DNA of 64,000 nucleotides from Actinomycetes bacterium (GTDB taxonomy: Bacteria > Actinomycetota > Acidimicrobiia > Acidimicrobiales > CADCSY01), in assembly GCA_025464025.1 (NCBI GenBank), contig JAODBP010000160.1, forward strand, positions 19,354 through 83,353, written 5' to 3'. Position 1 is the first letter of the stretch. Each line of letters starts with the position of its first letter. The notes under the pieces are model-generated. The model did not search any database and was not told the origin of the DNA. It was given only the letters and a program-made list of their open reading frames with translations. Position numbers and translations under genes: made by a program. Below, in pieces: positions 21,847 to 29,539 of this stretch.

Positions 21847-23907
21847 TCAGCCCGGGGAGAGCGGGTGGAGCCGGCCGCGGGTGTCGACCAGGAGGAGCTG
21901 GACCCGGTTGCGGCCGGCGACGAGGAGCTGCTCGGGCACCATGACCTGGAAGACGCCGGTGTGGCGGGCCCAGTCGAACCGGGTCGAGACCCCGGCGATC
22001 GTGCCGTTCACCACCACGGCGACGTCGCCGGTGCCCCCCTCGACCTCACCGCTGACGAAGACGGGGACGCTGTTCCCGGTGGGATCGACGTCGTCGAAGG
22101 CGTCGGGGTCGTGGAGCACGGCCTTCGCCGGCGACGAGGAGCCGACCGTCGCGGCGGTGACCTTCCGTCCGACGAGGTCGGCACCCGGCCCGACCTGGGC
22201 CACGCGGAGCGGGCCGGTGGCCGGGAGGAACCGGTCGACCCCGCGCGCCCGCACCTTCGAGAGGAAGGTCGCGGCCGGCACGGTGAACGTGGGGCCGGCC
22301 TTGGTCGAGGCACCCGAGCTGCGGACCTGCTGGTGCATGACCTTGGTCGCCGGCCGGGTCCCGCGGGCCAGGGCCGAGGTGCCGTCGACCTTCCACGGCA
22401 CGTCCACGCCGAGCACGTCGGCGATGGTGGGGAGCACATCGATGGTCTGCACGTTGGTGTCGTCGACCACCGGCTGCCGCTCGCCCGGGACGTGCACGAA
22501 GAGCGGGACGCCCATCAGCTCGGGCAGCACGGGCGTCGGGTCGGCGCCGGCGTCGAGGCCGCGGGCCGGGAGCCCGGCCTGGAACGCCCGACCGTGGTCG
22601 GCGGTCACGACGACGAGGGTGTCGTCCCACAGGTCCTCGTCCTTCAACGTCGTCACCAGCGTGCGCACCAGCCGGTCGACGTACTGGGTCTGGAGCACGG
22701 CCCGTTGGCGACCCACCGCCACCTGCCACGCGTCGGTGGTCCAGAGGTCGAAGAACCGGCCCGGCTCCTCCCAGAACGGCCCGAGGTCGGCGGCCGGCTG
22801 CGGGTAGCTCCGCCCCGAGGGCAGGTACCGGCTCGGCGTGTGGGGGAGGACCAGGTGGGCGAAGTGCAGGGTGCGCGTCGGCGAGCCGTCGAGCGAGCGG
22901 AGCAGCTGCTGGAAGCGGAGGGGCTCCTCGATGCCGGAGCCCTCGTCGCCGACGCCGCCCGGCTCGGCGAAGGTGGCCAGCGGGTCGGAGCCGGCCGACA
23001 GCTCGACCTGCTCCTTCCACACCCGGGTGCCGTCGCCGACCAGGGAGCGCACCGCCTGCTGCTCGACGCCGGCCGGGTCGCACAGGGCGGTGGGGCAGAG
23101 GCGGGTGACCGACTCTGCGACTGCCATGCGGTAGGCACCGCCGAGGAGGGTGAAGAGGTTGTCGGGGTAGTCGGAGACGAGGGGTTGGGCCTTGTCGGGC
23201 GGGAGCTGCCCGGTGAGGATCGCCGGCACGGCGTACGGCGTGGCGTTGCTCACCGCGCTGGCGGCCCGGAACCAGTGCGAGCCGTCGGCCAGCTCGGCGA
23301 AGCCGGGGTAGAGCGAGCGGTCGATCGTGCCGTCGGCGGCCAGCAGGTCGTCGACCGGGAGCTCGTCGAGCACGACCATCACGACCCGCGCCGGCTTGGT
23401 GACGGTGACGCCCTCGACCGTGGCGCGGCCGCCGCGGACTGCGCCGGCCGCCGGCGACAGGCCGGCGAAGAGCACGAGGAACAGCAGCGGCGCCCACGCC
23501 GCGTACGAGAGCCAGAGCCGCACGATCGGGCGGCGGGCCACGGCGGCGACGGCAGCGCCGACGAGGAGGGCGGCGAGGGCGAGCAGCACCCCGTCGAGCC
23601 CGATGACGCGGGCGCCGACCTGGGCGCCGAAGCCGGCGGCGAGCAAGGCGACGAAGCCGAGGTGGAGCGGGCGCCGCGCCGCGGGCACGACGAGGCCGAC
23701 GACGAGCTCGACCAGCCAGAGCGCGAGGGGTGGGACGAGCACGAACAGCAGGCCGACCGCCCAGAGGTCGAGCCCGCCGGCGCCCCGGAAGGCGATGAGC
23801 TCGGGGTTGCGGCCGAGCACGTCGAGGACGGGCTGGGCGATGGCGAAGCCGCTCAGGGCGACGAGCGGCGCCAGGTTCCCCAGCTCGGCGCGGACGCGCT
23901 CCTTCAC
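21847..23907 (-). CDS. membrane-anchored sulfatase / phosphoglycerol-transferase-like protein
   Basis: The product is 686 aa. The first 155 residues contain about five membrane helices. A large extracytoplasmic alkaline-phosphatase-superfamily domain follows, with metal motifs Val-Val-Leu-Asp-Glu-Leu-Pro near 180 and Thr-Ala-Asp-His-Gly-Arg-Ala-Phe near 437. The nucleophile region is Ser-Asn-Ala-Thr-Pro-Tyr-Ala-Val-Pro, with Thr rather than a formylglycine Cys. This resembles lipoteichoic-acid-synthase or phosphoethanolamine-transferase enzymes more than true sulfatases. It may transfer a headgroup to a surface glycolipid or polysaccharide. The gene ends a three-gene cassette with a methyltransferase and a small membrane protein. 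Confidence 0.82.
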   Translation of the reverse strand: MKERVRAELGNLAPLVALSGFAIAQPVLDVLGRNPELIAFRGAGGLDLWAVGLLFVLVPPLALWLVELVVGLVVPAARRPLHLGFVALLAAGFGAQVGARVIGLDGVLLALAALLVGAAVAAVARRPIVRLWLSYAAWAPLLFLVLFAGLSPAAGAVRGGRATVEGVTVTKPARVVMVVLDELPVDDLLAADGTIDRSLYPGFAELADGSHWFRAASAVSNATPYAVPAILTGQLPPDKAQPLVSDYPDNLFTLLGGAYRMAVAESVTRLCPTALCDPAGVEQQAVRSLVGDGTRVWKEQVELSAGSDPLATFAEPGGVGDEGSGIEEPLRFQQLLRSLDGSPTRTLHFAHLVLPHTPSRYLPSGRSYPQPAADLGPFWEEPGRFFDLWTTDAWQVAVGRQRAVLQTQYVDRLVRTLVTTLKDEDLWDDTLVVVTADHGRAFQAGLPARGLDAGADPTPVLPELMGVPLFVHVPGERQPVVDDTNVQTIDVLPTIADVLGVDVPWKVDGTSALARGTRPATKVMHQQVRSSGASTKAGPTFTVPAATFLSKVRARGVDRFLPATGPLRVAQVGPGADLVGRKVTAATVGSSSPAKAVLHDPDAFDDVDPTGNSVPVFVSGEVEGGTGDVAVVVNGTIAGVSTRFDWARHTGVFQVMVPEQLLVAGRNRVQLLLVDTRGRLHPLSPG

Positions 23908-23932
23908 CTGCGAACGCCATCCTTCACCTGCG
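23901..23932. repeat. tandem 12-bp direct repeat around a start codon
   Basis: CCTTCACCTGCG occurs at 23901-23912 and 23921-23932. On the minus strand each copy contains GTGAAGG, so the start codon and purine run of the sulfatase-like gene are duplicated 20 bp upstream. Confidence 0.7.
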
Positions 23933-23943
23933 CACGCTGGCGT

Positions 23944-25335
23944 TCACGGATGGACGAGGTGGAGGATGGTGCGGGTGCCGGAGGGCAGCGCCACCCGGTC
24001 CTGCACCGTGAAGTGCTCGGCCACCAGCGCTTCGAACCGCTCGAGCGAGTAGTCGTCGTGCGTGCCCGACGGCTTGCCCGAGAGGAGCCGCTGCACCATC
24101 GGGTCGTCGCGGTGGGGGACCTCGAGCACGACCTCGCCGCCGAACGAGGCCAACCAGTCGACGACGTCGGCGAGCGGCACGTTGCCGGCCAGCGTCAGGT
24201 GGTGGACGAGGGCCAGGGCGAGCACGACGTCGGGACGGCCCCGGTCCCAGAACGCGGCCCGCTCCCGGTTCCGCCAGCCCAGGCCGGGCGAGGGGTCGAG
24301 CAGGTCGAGCACGAGGGGGAGGATCCTCCGGTCGCCGGCCGCCCGCCGGGCGCGGTAGAGGCGGTCGACGACCTCCTCGTCGGCGTCGACGGCCACCACG
24401 GTGTCGGCCCGTTCGGCGGCGATGCGCGAGTAGGTGCCGTCGTTGCAGCCGAGGTCCCACACCATGCGGTGGTGGCGATCACCCAGGGCGGACCGCACGA
24501 AGCGAGCCTTGGCGTCGCGGTCGGCGGGGGTCAGCGAGCAGGCGTCGGCGTAGTCGGTCCACCCCGACTTCGGCGGCTTCCACGTGAGCCCGCGGACGAG
24601 CTCGAGCAGCTTGGCCGCCAGCGAGGCGGCGACCTTCTCGCCGAAGCCGGCCTCGGCGAGGTCCTTGCTCAGCGCCGAGGAGCCGGAGCCGCCCAGGCGG
24701 GCGTCGGCCAGGGCGTGGAGGTGCACGTGGCGCACGACGCCCTTGCCGGTCCAGCCCAGCGGGCCGAGCAGGCGGCGGGCGTGGCCGGGCTCGATGCCCT
24801 CGAGGTGCGACCGCAGCAGGAGGCGGGCCGGGAACCCGCGGTGGGCCTGGACCAGCAGCGGGAACAGCATGGTCTGGCAGAACTGCCGGTAGCCGGCCCA
24901 CGGCTCGCCGGTCGACGGGCGGAACGACAGCACGTCGATGAACACCGGCGAGGCGCCCTGCCACTGGACGTTGTAGGCCGTGCCGTCGGCCATGGTGAGG
25001 CCGGCCTCGACCGCCCCGGCCAAGAGCTCGAGGTGGGTGATCGCCGCGTCCTGCAGCATCGAGAACGACCACTCGTACGGATAGGAGCGGAACGGGATCC
25101 GGTCGTGCTCGAGCACGCCGTCCCAGTCGCCGGGCAGGGCGGCGTCGACCTCGGTCGTGCCGACGACCTGGCCCCGGGCGACGGCCTGCCGGAAGAAGTC
25201 GGTGCCGGCGACGGCCTTCCAGTCGGTGTGGGCCTGGGCGTCGAGCCCCCGGAGGACGCGGTCGTCGAGGTGGAAGACGGCGTTGGACGGATCGCGGAAC
25301 GAACCGGGGTCGCGGCTCGCGGCGCGGTCAGCCAT
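23944..25335 (-). CDS. class I SAM-dependent methyltransferase
   Basis: The product is 463 aa from the ATG at 25333-25335. The C-terminal half (about 290-463) is a Rossmann-type methyltransferase with motif I Val-Trp-Asp-Leu-Gly-Cys-Asn-Asp-Gly-Thr-Tyr-Ser and an acidic Val-Asp-Ala-Asp motif. The N-terminal half contains Phe-Arg-Ser-Tyr-Pro-Tyr-Glu-Trp-Ser and other aromatic segments typical of the larger NoeA-like methyltransferases associated with surface polysaccharide genes. It starts 8 nt after the small upstream membrane-protein gene. The acceptor may be a lipid-linked sugar or glycan handled by the membrane enzyme encoded next. Confidence 0.85.
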   Translation of the reverse strand: MADRAASRDPGSFRDPSNAVFHLDDRVLRGLDAQAHTDWKAVAGTDFFRQAVARGQVVGTTEVDAALPGDWDGVLEHDRIPFRSYPYEWSFSMLQDAAITHLELLAGAVEAGLTMADGTAYNVQWQGASPVFIDVLSFRPSTGEPWAGYRQFCQTMLFPLLVQAHRGFPARLLLRSHLEGIEPGHARRLLGPLGWTGKGVVRHVHLHALADARLGGSGSSALSKDLAEAGFGEKVAASLAAKLLELVRGLTWKPPKSGWTDYADACSLTPADRDAKARFVRSALGDRHHRMVWDLGCNDGTYSRIAAERADTVVAVDADEEVVDRLYRARRAAGDRRILPLVLDLLDPSPGLGWRNRERAAFWDRGRPDVVLALALVHHLTLAGNVPLADVVDWLASFGGEVVLEVPHRDDPMVQRLLSGKPSGTHDDYSLERFEALVAEHFTVQDRVALPSGTRTILHLVHP

Positions 25336-25343
25336 CGGCCGCC

Positions 25344-25526
25344 TCAGGCCTCGGTGGTCGGCGCCTCGTCGTCGGCAGCGGCCTCGACGTCGCCGGTGCG
25401 GGTGACCTTGCTCTTGACCCGGCGCCAGGCGACTCGCCCGGCGACGCCCACGCCGGCGGTGCCGGCGGCGAGCGCGGAGACGATGAGGCTGCCTGAGTTC
25501 GCGTCGAGGTAGGCGTCGATGGCCAT
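25344..25526 (-). CDS. small membrane protein (60 aa), first gene of cassette
   Basis: The ATG at 25524-25526 is preceded by GGAGGAG at ideal spacing. The protein has one Gly/Ala-rich hydrophobic helix (about 12-32), a basic patch (Arg-Arg-Val-Lys-Ser-Lys-Val) and an acidic, Ala/Glu-rich tail. No family is recognised. Its tight linkage to the methyltransferase (8 nt) suggests it is a partner subunit or anchor. Confidence 0.7.
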   Translation of the reverse strand: MAIDAYLDANSGSLIVSALAAGTAGVGVAGRVAWRRVKSKVTRTGDVEAAADDEAPTTEA

Positions 25527-25619
25527 GGAGCACTCCTCCCGGGGGGTCCGGGCACAGTACCTGAGGTCAACGTGCGCGTAACCTCATGGCCACCTCGGCG
25601 CGCCCCGGCCGCGCCGCCC

Positions 25620-25625
25620 TACGTT
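25620..25625 (+). promoter_or_regulatory. -10 hexamer TACGTT, leaderless start at 25632
   Basis: TACGTT ends 6 nt before the oxidoreductase GTG. This argues against the in-frame upstream start at 25572. Confidence 0.5.
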
Positions 25626-25631
25626 GGCGAC

Positions 25632-26627
25632 GTGGCGACGTCGGCAGCGGTCTGCACCGAGCTCAGCGGGGAAGGTTCGGTCGAGGTCGGCCCCTGGGTC
25701 CTCCCGCCCCTCGGCCCGGGCGCGGTGCGCATCGAGGTGCGGGCCGCCTCGGTGAACTTCCCGGACGTCCTCATCGTGCGCGGCCTCTACCAGCAGCGGG
25801 CCGAGCCGCCGTTCGTGCCCGGGAACGAGTGCGCCGGCGTCATCACCGAGGTGGGCGCCGAGGTCACCGAGCTGGCCATCGGCGACCGCGTGCTCGCCCT
25901 GGTGGGCTCGGGGGCCTTCGCCACCGAGGTGCAGGCCGCGCCGCCCTTCCAGCAGGTGCACCGGATCCCCGACGAGATGCCGTTCGACGACGCCGCGGCC
26001 TTCGACCTCACCTACGGCACCGCCTACCACGGCCTCGTCCGGCGAGGGCGGCTCCGGGCGGGGGAGTCGGTCCTGGTGCTCGGCGCCAGCGGCGGGTGCG
26101 GGTCGGCGGCCGTCCAGATCGCCAAGGCGACGGGTGCGAGCGTGGTCGCGGTGGCCGGGGGCGAGGCGAAGGTCGCCCTGGCCCGGTCGCTCGGGGCCGA
26201 CGTGGTGCTCGACCACCAGCAGCTCGGTTCGCTGTCGGAGGCGGTGAAGGAGGCGACCGGCGGTCGGGGGGTCGACGTCGTGTTCGACACCGTCGGCGGG
26301 GCCGACGTCCGAGAGCCGCTCCGGTGCCTGGCCTGGGCCGGCCGCTACCTCGTGGTCGGCTTCGCCGGCGGCGAGATCCCGACGATCAAGGCCAACCAGA
26401 CGATCCTCAAGGGGGTCTCGGTGGTCGGCGTGGCCTATGGGATGTCGGCCATCCTCGACCCGGCGGCCAACCGCGAGGACTTCGCCCAGCTCTTCGACTG
26501 GTACCGGCAGGGGTTGGTGACGCCGGCCATCGGCCATCGCTTCCCGCTGGCCGAGGCGGCCGACGCCATGCGAGTCGTGTTCGAGCGCCGGGCGCTCGGC
26601 AAGGTCGTCGTGGAGATGCCGGCATGA
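25632..26627 (+). CDS. NADPH:quinone reductase-like MDR oxidoreductase
   Basis: The product is 331 aa. It has the medium-chain dehydrogenase layout: an N-terminal GroES-like domain (Asn-Phe-Pro-Asp-Val-Leu, then Pro-Gly-Asn-Glu-Cys-Ala-Gly) and a nucleotide-binding domain with Gly-Ala-Ser-Gly-Gly-Cys-Gly-Ser near 153. Structural-zinc cysteines are absent, placing it in the zinc-independent quinone oxidoreductase/enoyl reductase branch. It reduces a quinone or alpha,beta-unsaturated carbonyl using NADPH. It overlaps the next SDR gene by 4 nt (ATGA), indicating a two-enzyme redox step. Confidence 0.9.
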   Translation: MATSAAVCTELSGEGSVEVGPWVLPPLGPGAVRIEVRAASVNFPDVLIVRGLYQQRAEPPFVPGNECAGVITEVGAEVTELAIGDRVLALVGSGAFATEVQAAPPFQQVHRIPDEMPFDDAAAFDLTYGTAYHGLVRRGRLRAGESVLVLGASGGCGSAAVQIAKATGASVVAVAGGEAKVALARSLGADVVLDHQQLGSLSEAVKEATGGRGVDVVFDTVGGADVREPLRCLAWAGRYLVVGFAGGEIPTIKANQTILKGVSVVGVAYGMSAILDPAANREDFAQLFDWYRQGLVTPAIGHRFPLAEAADAMRVVFERRALGKVVVEMPA

Positions 26628-27316
26628 GCCGGGTGGCGATCGTGACCGGCGGGGCGAGCGGGATCGGTCGGGCCACCGCCGAGCTGCTGGCGGCCCAGGG
26701 CCTGGCCGTCGCCGTCCTCGACCGCGCCGGGGGCATCCGCACCGACGTGAGCGACCCCGAGTCGGTGGCCGCCGCCGTGGCCGAGGTGCGCGCCACGCTC
26801 GGGCCGGTCGACGTCCTGGTCAACGCCGCGGGCATCGCCGCCGGCGGCCCCATCACCGGCGACGGCTACCTCGCCGAGTGGGACCGGGCGCTCGCCGTCA
26901 ACCTCACCGGCACCATGCTCATGGTCCGGGCCTGCCTCGACGACCTCGTCGCATCCGGCGCCGGGCGCATCGTGAACATCGCCTCGACCGAGGGCCTCGC
27001 CGCCGGGCGGAACACCGGGCCCTACACCGTGTCGAAGCACGGCGTCGTCGGCCTCACGCGGTCGCTGGCCGTCGACCACGGGCGCTCGGGCGTGACCGTC
27101 AACTGCGTCTGCCCCGGCGCCACGCTCACGGGGATGACCGAGGTCATCCCCGCCGCCCACCGCGACACGTTCGCCCGGCGCAACATCCCGGTCGGCCGCT
27201 ACGGCCGGCCCGAGGAGGTGGCCCACGTGATCGTGGCCCTCACCGCGATCGAGGCCTCGTTCGTCAACGGCGCCGTCATCCCGGTCGACGGCGGGATGAC
27301 GGCCCAGGCCCGCTGA
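26624..27316 (+). CDS. short-chain dehydrogenase/reductase (SDR), classical
   Basis: The product is 230 aa. The cofactor motif Thr-Gly-Gly-Ala-Ser-Gly-Ile-Gly is at residues 8-15, Asn-Ala-Ala-Gly follows strand 4, and the catalytic Ser and Tyr-Thr-Val-Ser-Lys are in place. The C-terminus ends with the typical Pro-Val-Asp-Gly-Gly-Met. This is a FabG-like NAD(P)H oxidoreductase. It is translationally coupled to the quinone-reductase-like gene by an ATGA overlap. The substrate is unknown, although the pair resembles units acting on acyl-CoA or aromatic ketones. Confidence 0.92.
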   Translation: MSRVAIVTGGASGIGRATAELLAAQGLAVAVLDRAGGIRTDVSDPESVAAAVAEVRATLGPVDVLVNAAGIAAGGPITGDGYLAEWDRALAVNLTGTMLMVRACLDDLVASGAGRIVNIASTEGLAAGRNTGPYTVSKHGVVGLTRSLAVDHGRSGVTVNCVCPGATLTGMTEVIPAAHRDTFARRNIPVGRYGRPEEVAHVIVALTAIEASFVNGAVIPVDGGMTAQAR

Positions 27317-27405
27317 ACGACGCCGTTCGCGGGGTACATTGTTCGTGGTTCCGCCCTGACCCTGCGGAGTCCTTGGTGCGACGAGGACGCGAGGGAGTGG
27401 TGGAC

Positions 27406-27771
27406 GTGAGCGGAGCGGAGAGGTCGGCGCGCTCCTGGGGGTCGCCGGTGGGCAACGACCACGTGCGGGTCGAGGTGACCCACGGCGACCGGTCCAGCAC
27501 CGTCGTCGTGCACGGCGAGGTCGACGTCGCCTCGGCCGGCGTCCTGGAGGCGGCGATCGACGCGGTGCGGGACGGCAGGTGCCGGGAGGTCGTCGTCGAC
27601 CTCGGTGGCGTCTCGTTCATCGACCTCGCCGGCCTGCGCGTGCTCCACCTGGCCGCCACCGACGGGCTGGGCGTGGTCGTCCGGAACCCCTCTCGGCTGG
27701 CCCGCCGGGTGATCGGCCTGGCCGGCATGGCCGACGCGTTGCCCATCGAGGGCGACCACGAGGTGGGATGA
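27406..27771 (+). CDS. STAS-domain protein (anti-sigma factor antagonist-like)
   Basis: The product is 121 aa from a GTG with GGGAG 8 nt upstream; GTGs at 27376, 27397 and 27400 are alternatives. The STAS fold spans about 20-115, with Val-His-Gly-Glu-Val-Asp-Val-Ala-Ser-Ala and Val-Ser-Phe-Ile-Asp-Leu-Ala-Gly-Leu. In SpoIIAA-like proteins the last segment reads Asp-Ser-Ser-Gly and the Ser is phosphorylated; here it is Asp-Leu-Ala-Gly. The protein may therefore be constitutively in the unphosphorylated state. A TACATT hexamer at 27335-27340 could serve as -10. It is followed 7 nt later by the GAF-ANTAR gene. Confidence 0.85.
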   Translation: MSGAERSARSWGSPVGNDHVRVEVTHGDRSSTVVVHGEVDVASAGVLEAAIDAVRDGRCREVVVDLGGVSFIDLAGLRVLHLAATDGLGVVVRNPSRLARRVIGLAGMADALPIEGDHEVG

Positions 27772-27778
27772 TCTGCCG

Positions 27779-28501
27779 GTGACGAACGACGGCGCCGAGC
27801 ACGTGGACGCGGGCGCCCTCCGGCGGGTCCTCGAGCAGTTCGAGCCGTCCGATGCGCCGGGCGACGTGGTCGCCGCCCTGCACGGCGTGTGCGCGGCGAC
27901 GGCCGAGCTGCTCCACATCGACGGCTCCGGCATCCTCCTGGTCGACGAAGGCCGGGTCCAGCGGTCGACGGCGGCGTCCGACGCCGGTGGACGGCTCCTC
28001 GAGATCCACCAGGAGGCGGTCGGGGAGGGCCCCTGCGTCGACGCACTCATGTACGACCGGTTGGTGGCGACGAAGGACGTCTGCGTCGACGAGCGCTGGC
28101 CCCGCCTCGGCTACCTGATGGCTGACACCGAGGTCACGGCCATCCTCGGCGCGCCGATCCACGTCGGCGGGCAGGCCGTCGGGTCGCTCAACGTCTACCG
28201 GTCCGAGCCCTACGAGTGGGACGACAGCGACATCGTCGCCATCCGGTCGTTCGCCGACATCGCCGGTCACCTGCTCTCGTTGGCCCTGCTGGCCCGCTCG
28301 AAGGATCGCATCGTCGAACAGCTCCAGCACGCCCTCGAGAACCGGGTGAACATCGAGCGGGCCGTCGGCCTGCTGATGGGGCGCCACCGCCTGGCTGCCG
28401 TCGACGCCTTCGAGCGGCTCCGCCAGCGGGCCCGGGCCGAGCAGCGGAAGGTGGCCGACGTCGCCGCCGAGGTGCTCGAAGGGAGCAGCCCCGAGCTCTG
28501 A
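27779..28501 (+). CDS. GAF and ANTAR domain protein (RNA-binding antiterminator)
   Basis: The product is 240 aa from GTG. A GAF domain spans about 25-170 (Gly-Ser-Gly-Ile-Leu-Leu-Val-Asp, Gly-Glu-Gly-Pro-Cys-Val-Asp-Ala). A helical ANTAR domain spans about 178-238, with Asn-Ile-Glu-Arg-Ala-Val-Gly-Leu-Leu-Met-Gly and the three-helix pattern that binds paired RNA hairpins. ANTAR proteins prevent transcription termination in response to a signal sensed by their partner domain. Mycobacterial GAF-ANTAR proteins act in redox or nutrient stress. It is likely cotranscribed with the STAS gene. Confidence 0.92.
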   Translation: MTNDGAEHVDAGALRRVLEQFEPSDAPGDVVAALHGVCAATAELLHIDGSGILLVDEGRVQRSTAASDAGGRLLEIHQEAVGEGPCVDALMYDRLVATKDVCVDERWPRLGYLMADTEVTAILGAPIHVGGQAVGSLNVYRSEPYEWDDSDIVAIRSFADIAGHLLSLALLARSKDRIVEQLQHALENRVNIERAVGLLMGRHRLAAVDAFERLRQRARAEQRKVADVAAEVLEGSSPEL

Positions 28502-28530
28502 TCAGACGACCTGGGGAACCGGCTTGGACC

Positions 28531-28956
28531 TCAGCTCGCGGGGACGGCGTCGAGCACCTGGGCCACCACGGCCGCGCAGTCGCGGGGGAGGTGGAAGCGG
28601 TGCACCTTGCGGCTGCCGAGCACGTGGGCGCCCCGCTCCGTCGCGATGTCGGCGAGCTTGTCGACGGCGTGGCCGGCGTCGACGGCGTAGGTGCAGTAGA
28701 CGAACGCCTGCTTCCCGGTCAGGTAGGGCAGGTGCCAGAGGCGGGCCTGGCGGCCCGGCTTCTGGCCGACGAACACGAGGCCGTCGGTCCAGCTCCCCAG
28801 GACCACGAGGTCGGCAGCCGACAGGGCGGCGAGGTCGACGTCGGTGGCGGGGGAGACCCTCGTCTCGATGCCGCCCTCCCGGAGGCCGGCGGCGATGAGC
28901 CCGGCCGCCTTCCGCGTCGTGCCCGTCATGCTCTCCCAGATCACCAGAGCCTTCAC
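28531..28956 (-). CDS. flavodoxin-fold protein
   Basis: The product is 141 aa from the GTG at 28954-28956; a GTG 18 nt upstream is possible. The N-terminal beta strand and FMN-phosphate loop read Val-Ile-Trp-Glu-Ser-Met-Thr-Gly-Thr-Thr-Arg-Lys, matching the (S/T)-x-T-G-x-T flavodoxin signature. The next strand, Leu-Val-Val-Leu-Gly-Ser-Trp-Thr-Asp-Gly, fits the 60s loop. It probably carries electrons via FMN in the cytoplasm. It is convergent with the ANTAR gene and divergent from marR. Confidence 0.85.
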   Translation of the reverse strand: MKALVIWESMTGTTRKAAGLIAAGLREGGIETRVSPATDVDLAALSAADLVVLGSWTDGLVFVGQKPGRQARLWHLPYLTGKQAFVYCTYAVDAGHAVDKLADIATERGAHVLGSRKVHRFHLPRDCAAVVAQVLDAVPAS

Positions 28957-29016
28957 GGAGGTGTTCTCTACCACGACCCGGCGGCGCCGAGCGATGACCC
29001 GCCTGGGTGGGGTGGC

Positions 29017-29022
29017 TACCGT
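29017..29022 (+). promoter_or_regulatory. -10 hexamer TACCGT, leaderless start at 29031
   Basis: TACCGT ends 8 nt before the marR GTG. Confidence 0.5.
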
Positions 29023-29030
29023 CTCGGCCC

Positions 29031-29507
29031 GTGGACCCGATCGCCGAGGCGCGCCGGCAGTGGGAGGCGCACGGCTGGGCCGAGGCCGCGCCGGGCATGG
29101 CCGCGGTCACCTCGGTGATGCGGGCCCAGCAGGTCTTCCTCGCCCGGGTCGACGAGCGGCTGGCCCCGTTCCAGCTCACGTTCGCCCGCTACGAGCTGCT
29201 GCGGCTGCTGGCCTTCACCCGCCACGGCGAGCTGCCGCTGGGCAAGCTCGGCGACCGCCTCCAGGTCCACGCCACGAGCATCACCAGCGCGGTCAACCGA
29301 CTGGAGGGGCAGGGCTTCGTCGAGCGGCGGCCCCACCCCAGCGACCGGCGCACGACGCTGGCCGTGATCACCGACGCCGGCCGCGACGTCGTCGAGCAGG
29401 CGACCGAGGTGCTCAACGCCGAGGTCTTCACCGACATCGGGCTGGGGGAGCGGGAGGTCGCCCAGCTCTACCGGCTCCTGGAGAAGGCCCGGTCCCACCA
29501 GGGATGA
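29031..29507 (+). CDS. MarR family transcriptional regulator
   Basis: The product is 158 aa. The winged helix (about 65-115) contains Leu-Gly-Asp-Arg-Leu-Gln-Val-His-Ala-Thr-Ser-Ile-Thr-Ser-Ala-Val-Asn-Arg-Leu and the wing Arg-Pro-His-Pro-Ser-Asp-Arg-Arg-Thr. Flanking helices form the dimer. MarR proteins bind short palindromes and release them when a small ligand binds. The gene lies 32 nt upstream of the IcmF mutase, and an 18-bp perfect palindrome overlaps that gene's promoter. The regulator most likely controls the mutase in response to an acyl-CoA or related metabolite. Confidence 0.93.
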   Translation: MDPIAEARRQWEAHGWAEAAPGMAAVTSVMRAQQVFLARVDERLAPFQLTFARYELLRLLAFTRHGELPLGKLGDRLQVHATSITSAVNRLEGQGFVERRPHPSDRRTTLAVITDAGRDVVEQATEVLNAEVFTDIGLGEREVAQLYRLLEKARSHQG

Positions 29508-29514
29508 CCCGAAG

Positions 29515-29532
29515 TACTAGGACGTCCTAGTA
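29515..29532. promoter_or_regulatory. 18-bp perfect palindrome, probable MarR operator
   Basis: TACTAGGACGTCCTAGTA is fully self-complementary. It overlaps five of the six bases of the TAGTAT -10 hexamer (29528-29533), so a bound dimer would block RNA polymerase at the mutase promoter. Confidence 0.8.
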
Positions 29533-29533
29533 T
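29528..29533 (+). promoter_or_regulatory. -10 hexamer TAGTAT, leaderless start at 29540
   Basis: TAGTAT ends 6 nt before the icmF ATG. ATGACC at 29504-29509 is a possible -35 with an 18-nt spacer. Confidence 0.6.
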
Positions 29534-29539
29534 CGGGGC

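Noticed and set aside
21865..25512. 1215-codon plus-strand frame
   Set aside because: Composition is Glu/Gly/Arg/Asp repeats typical of antisense to GC-rich genes; the minus strand carries recognisable enzymes.
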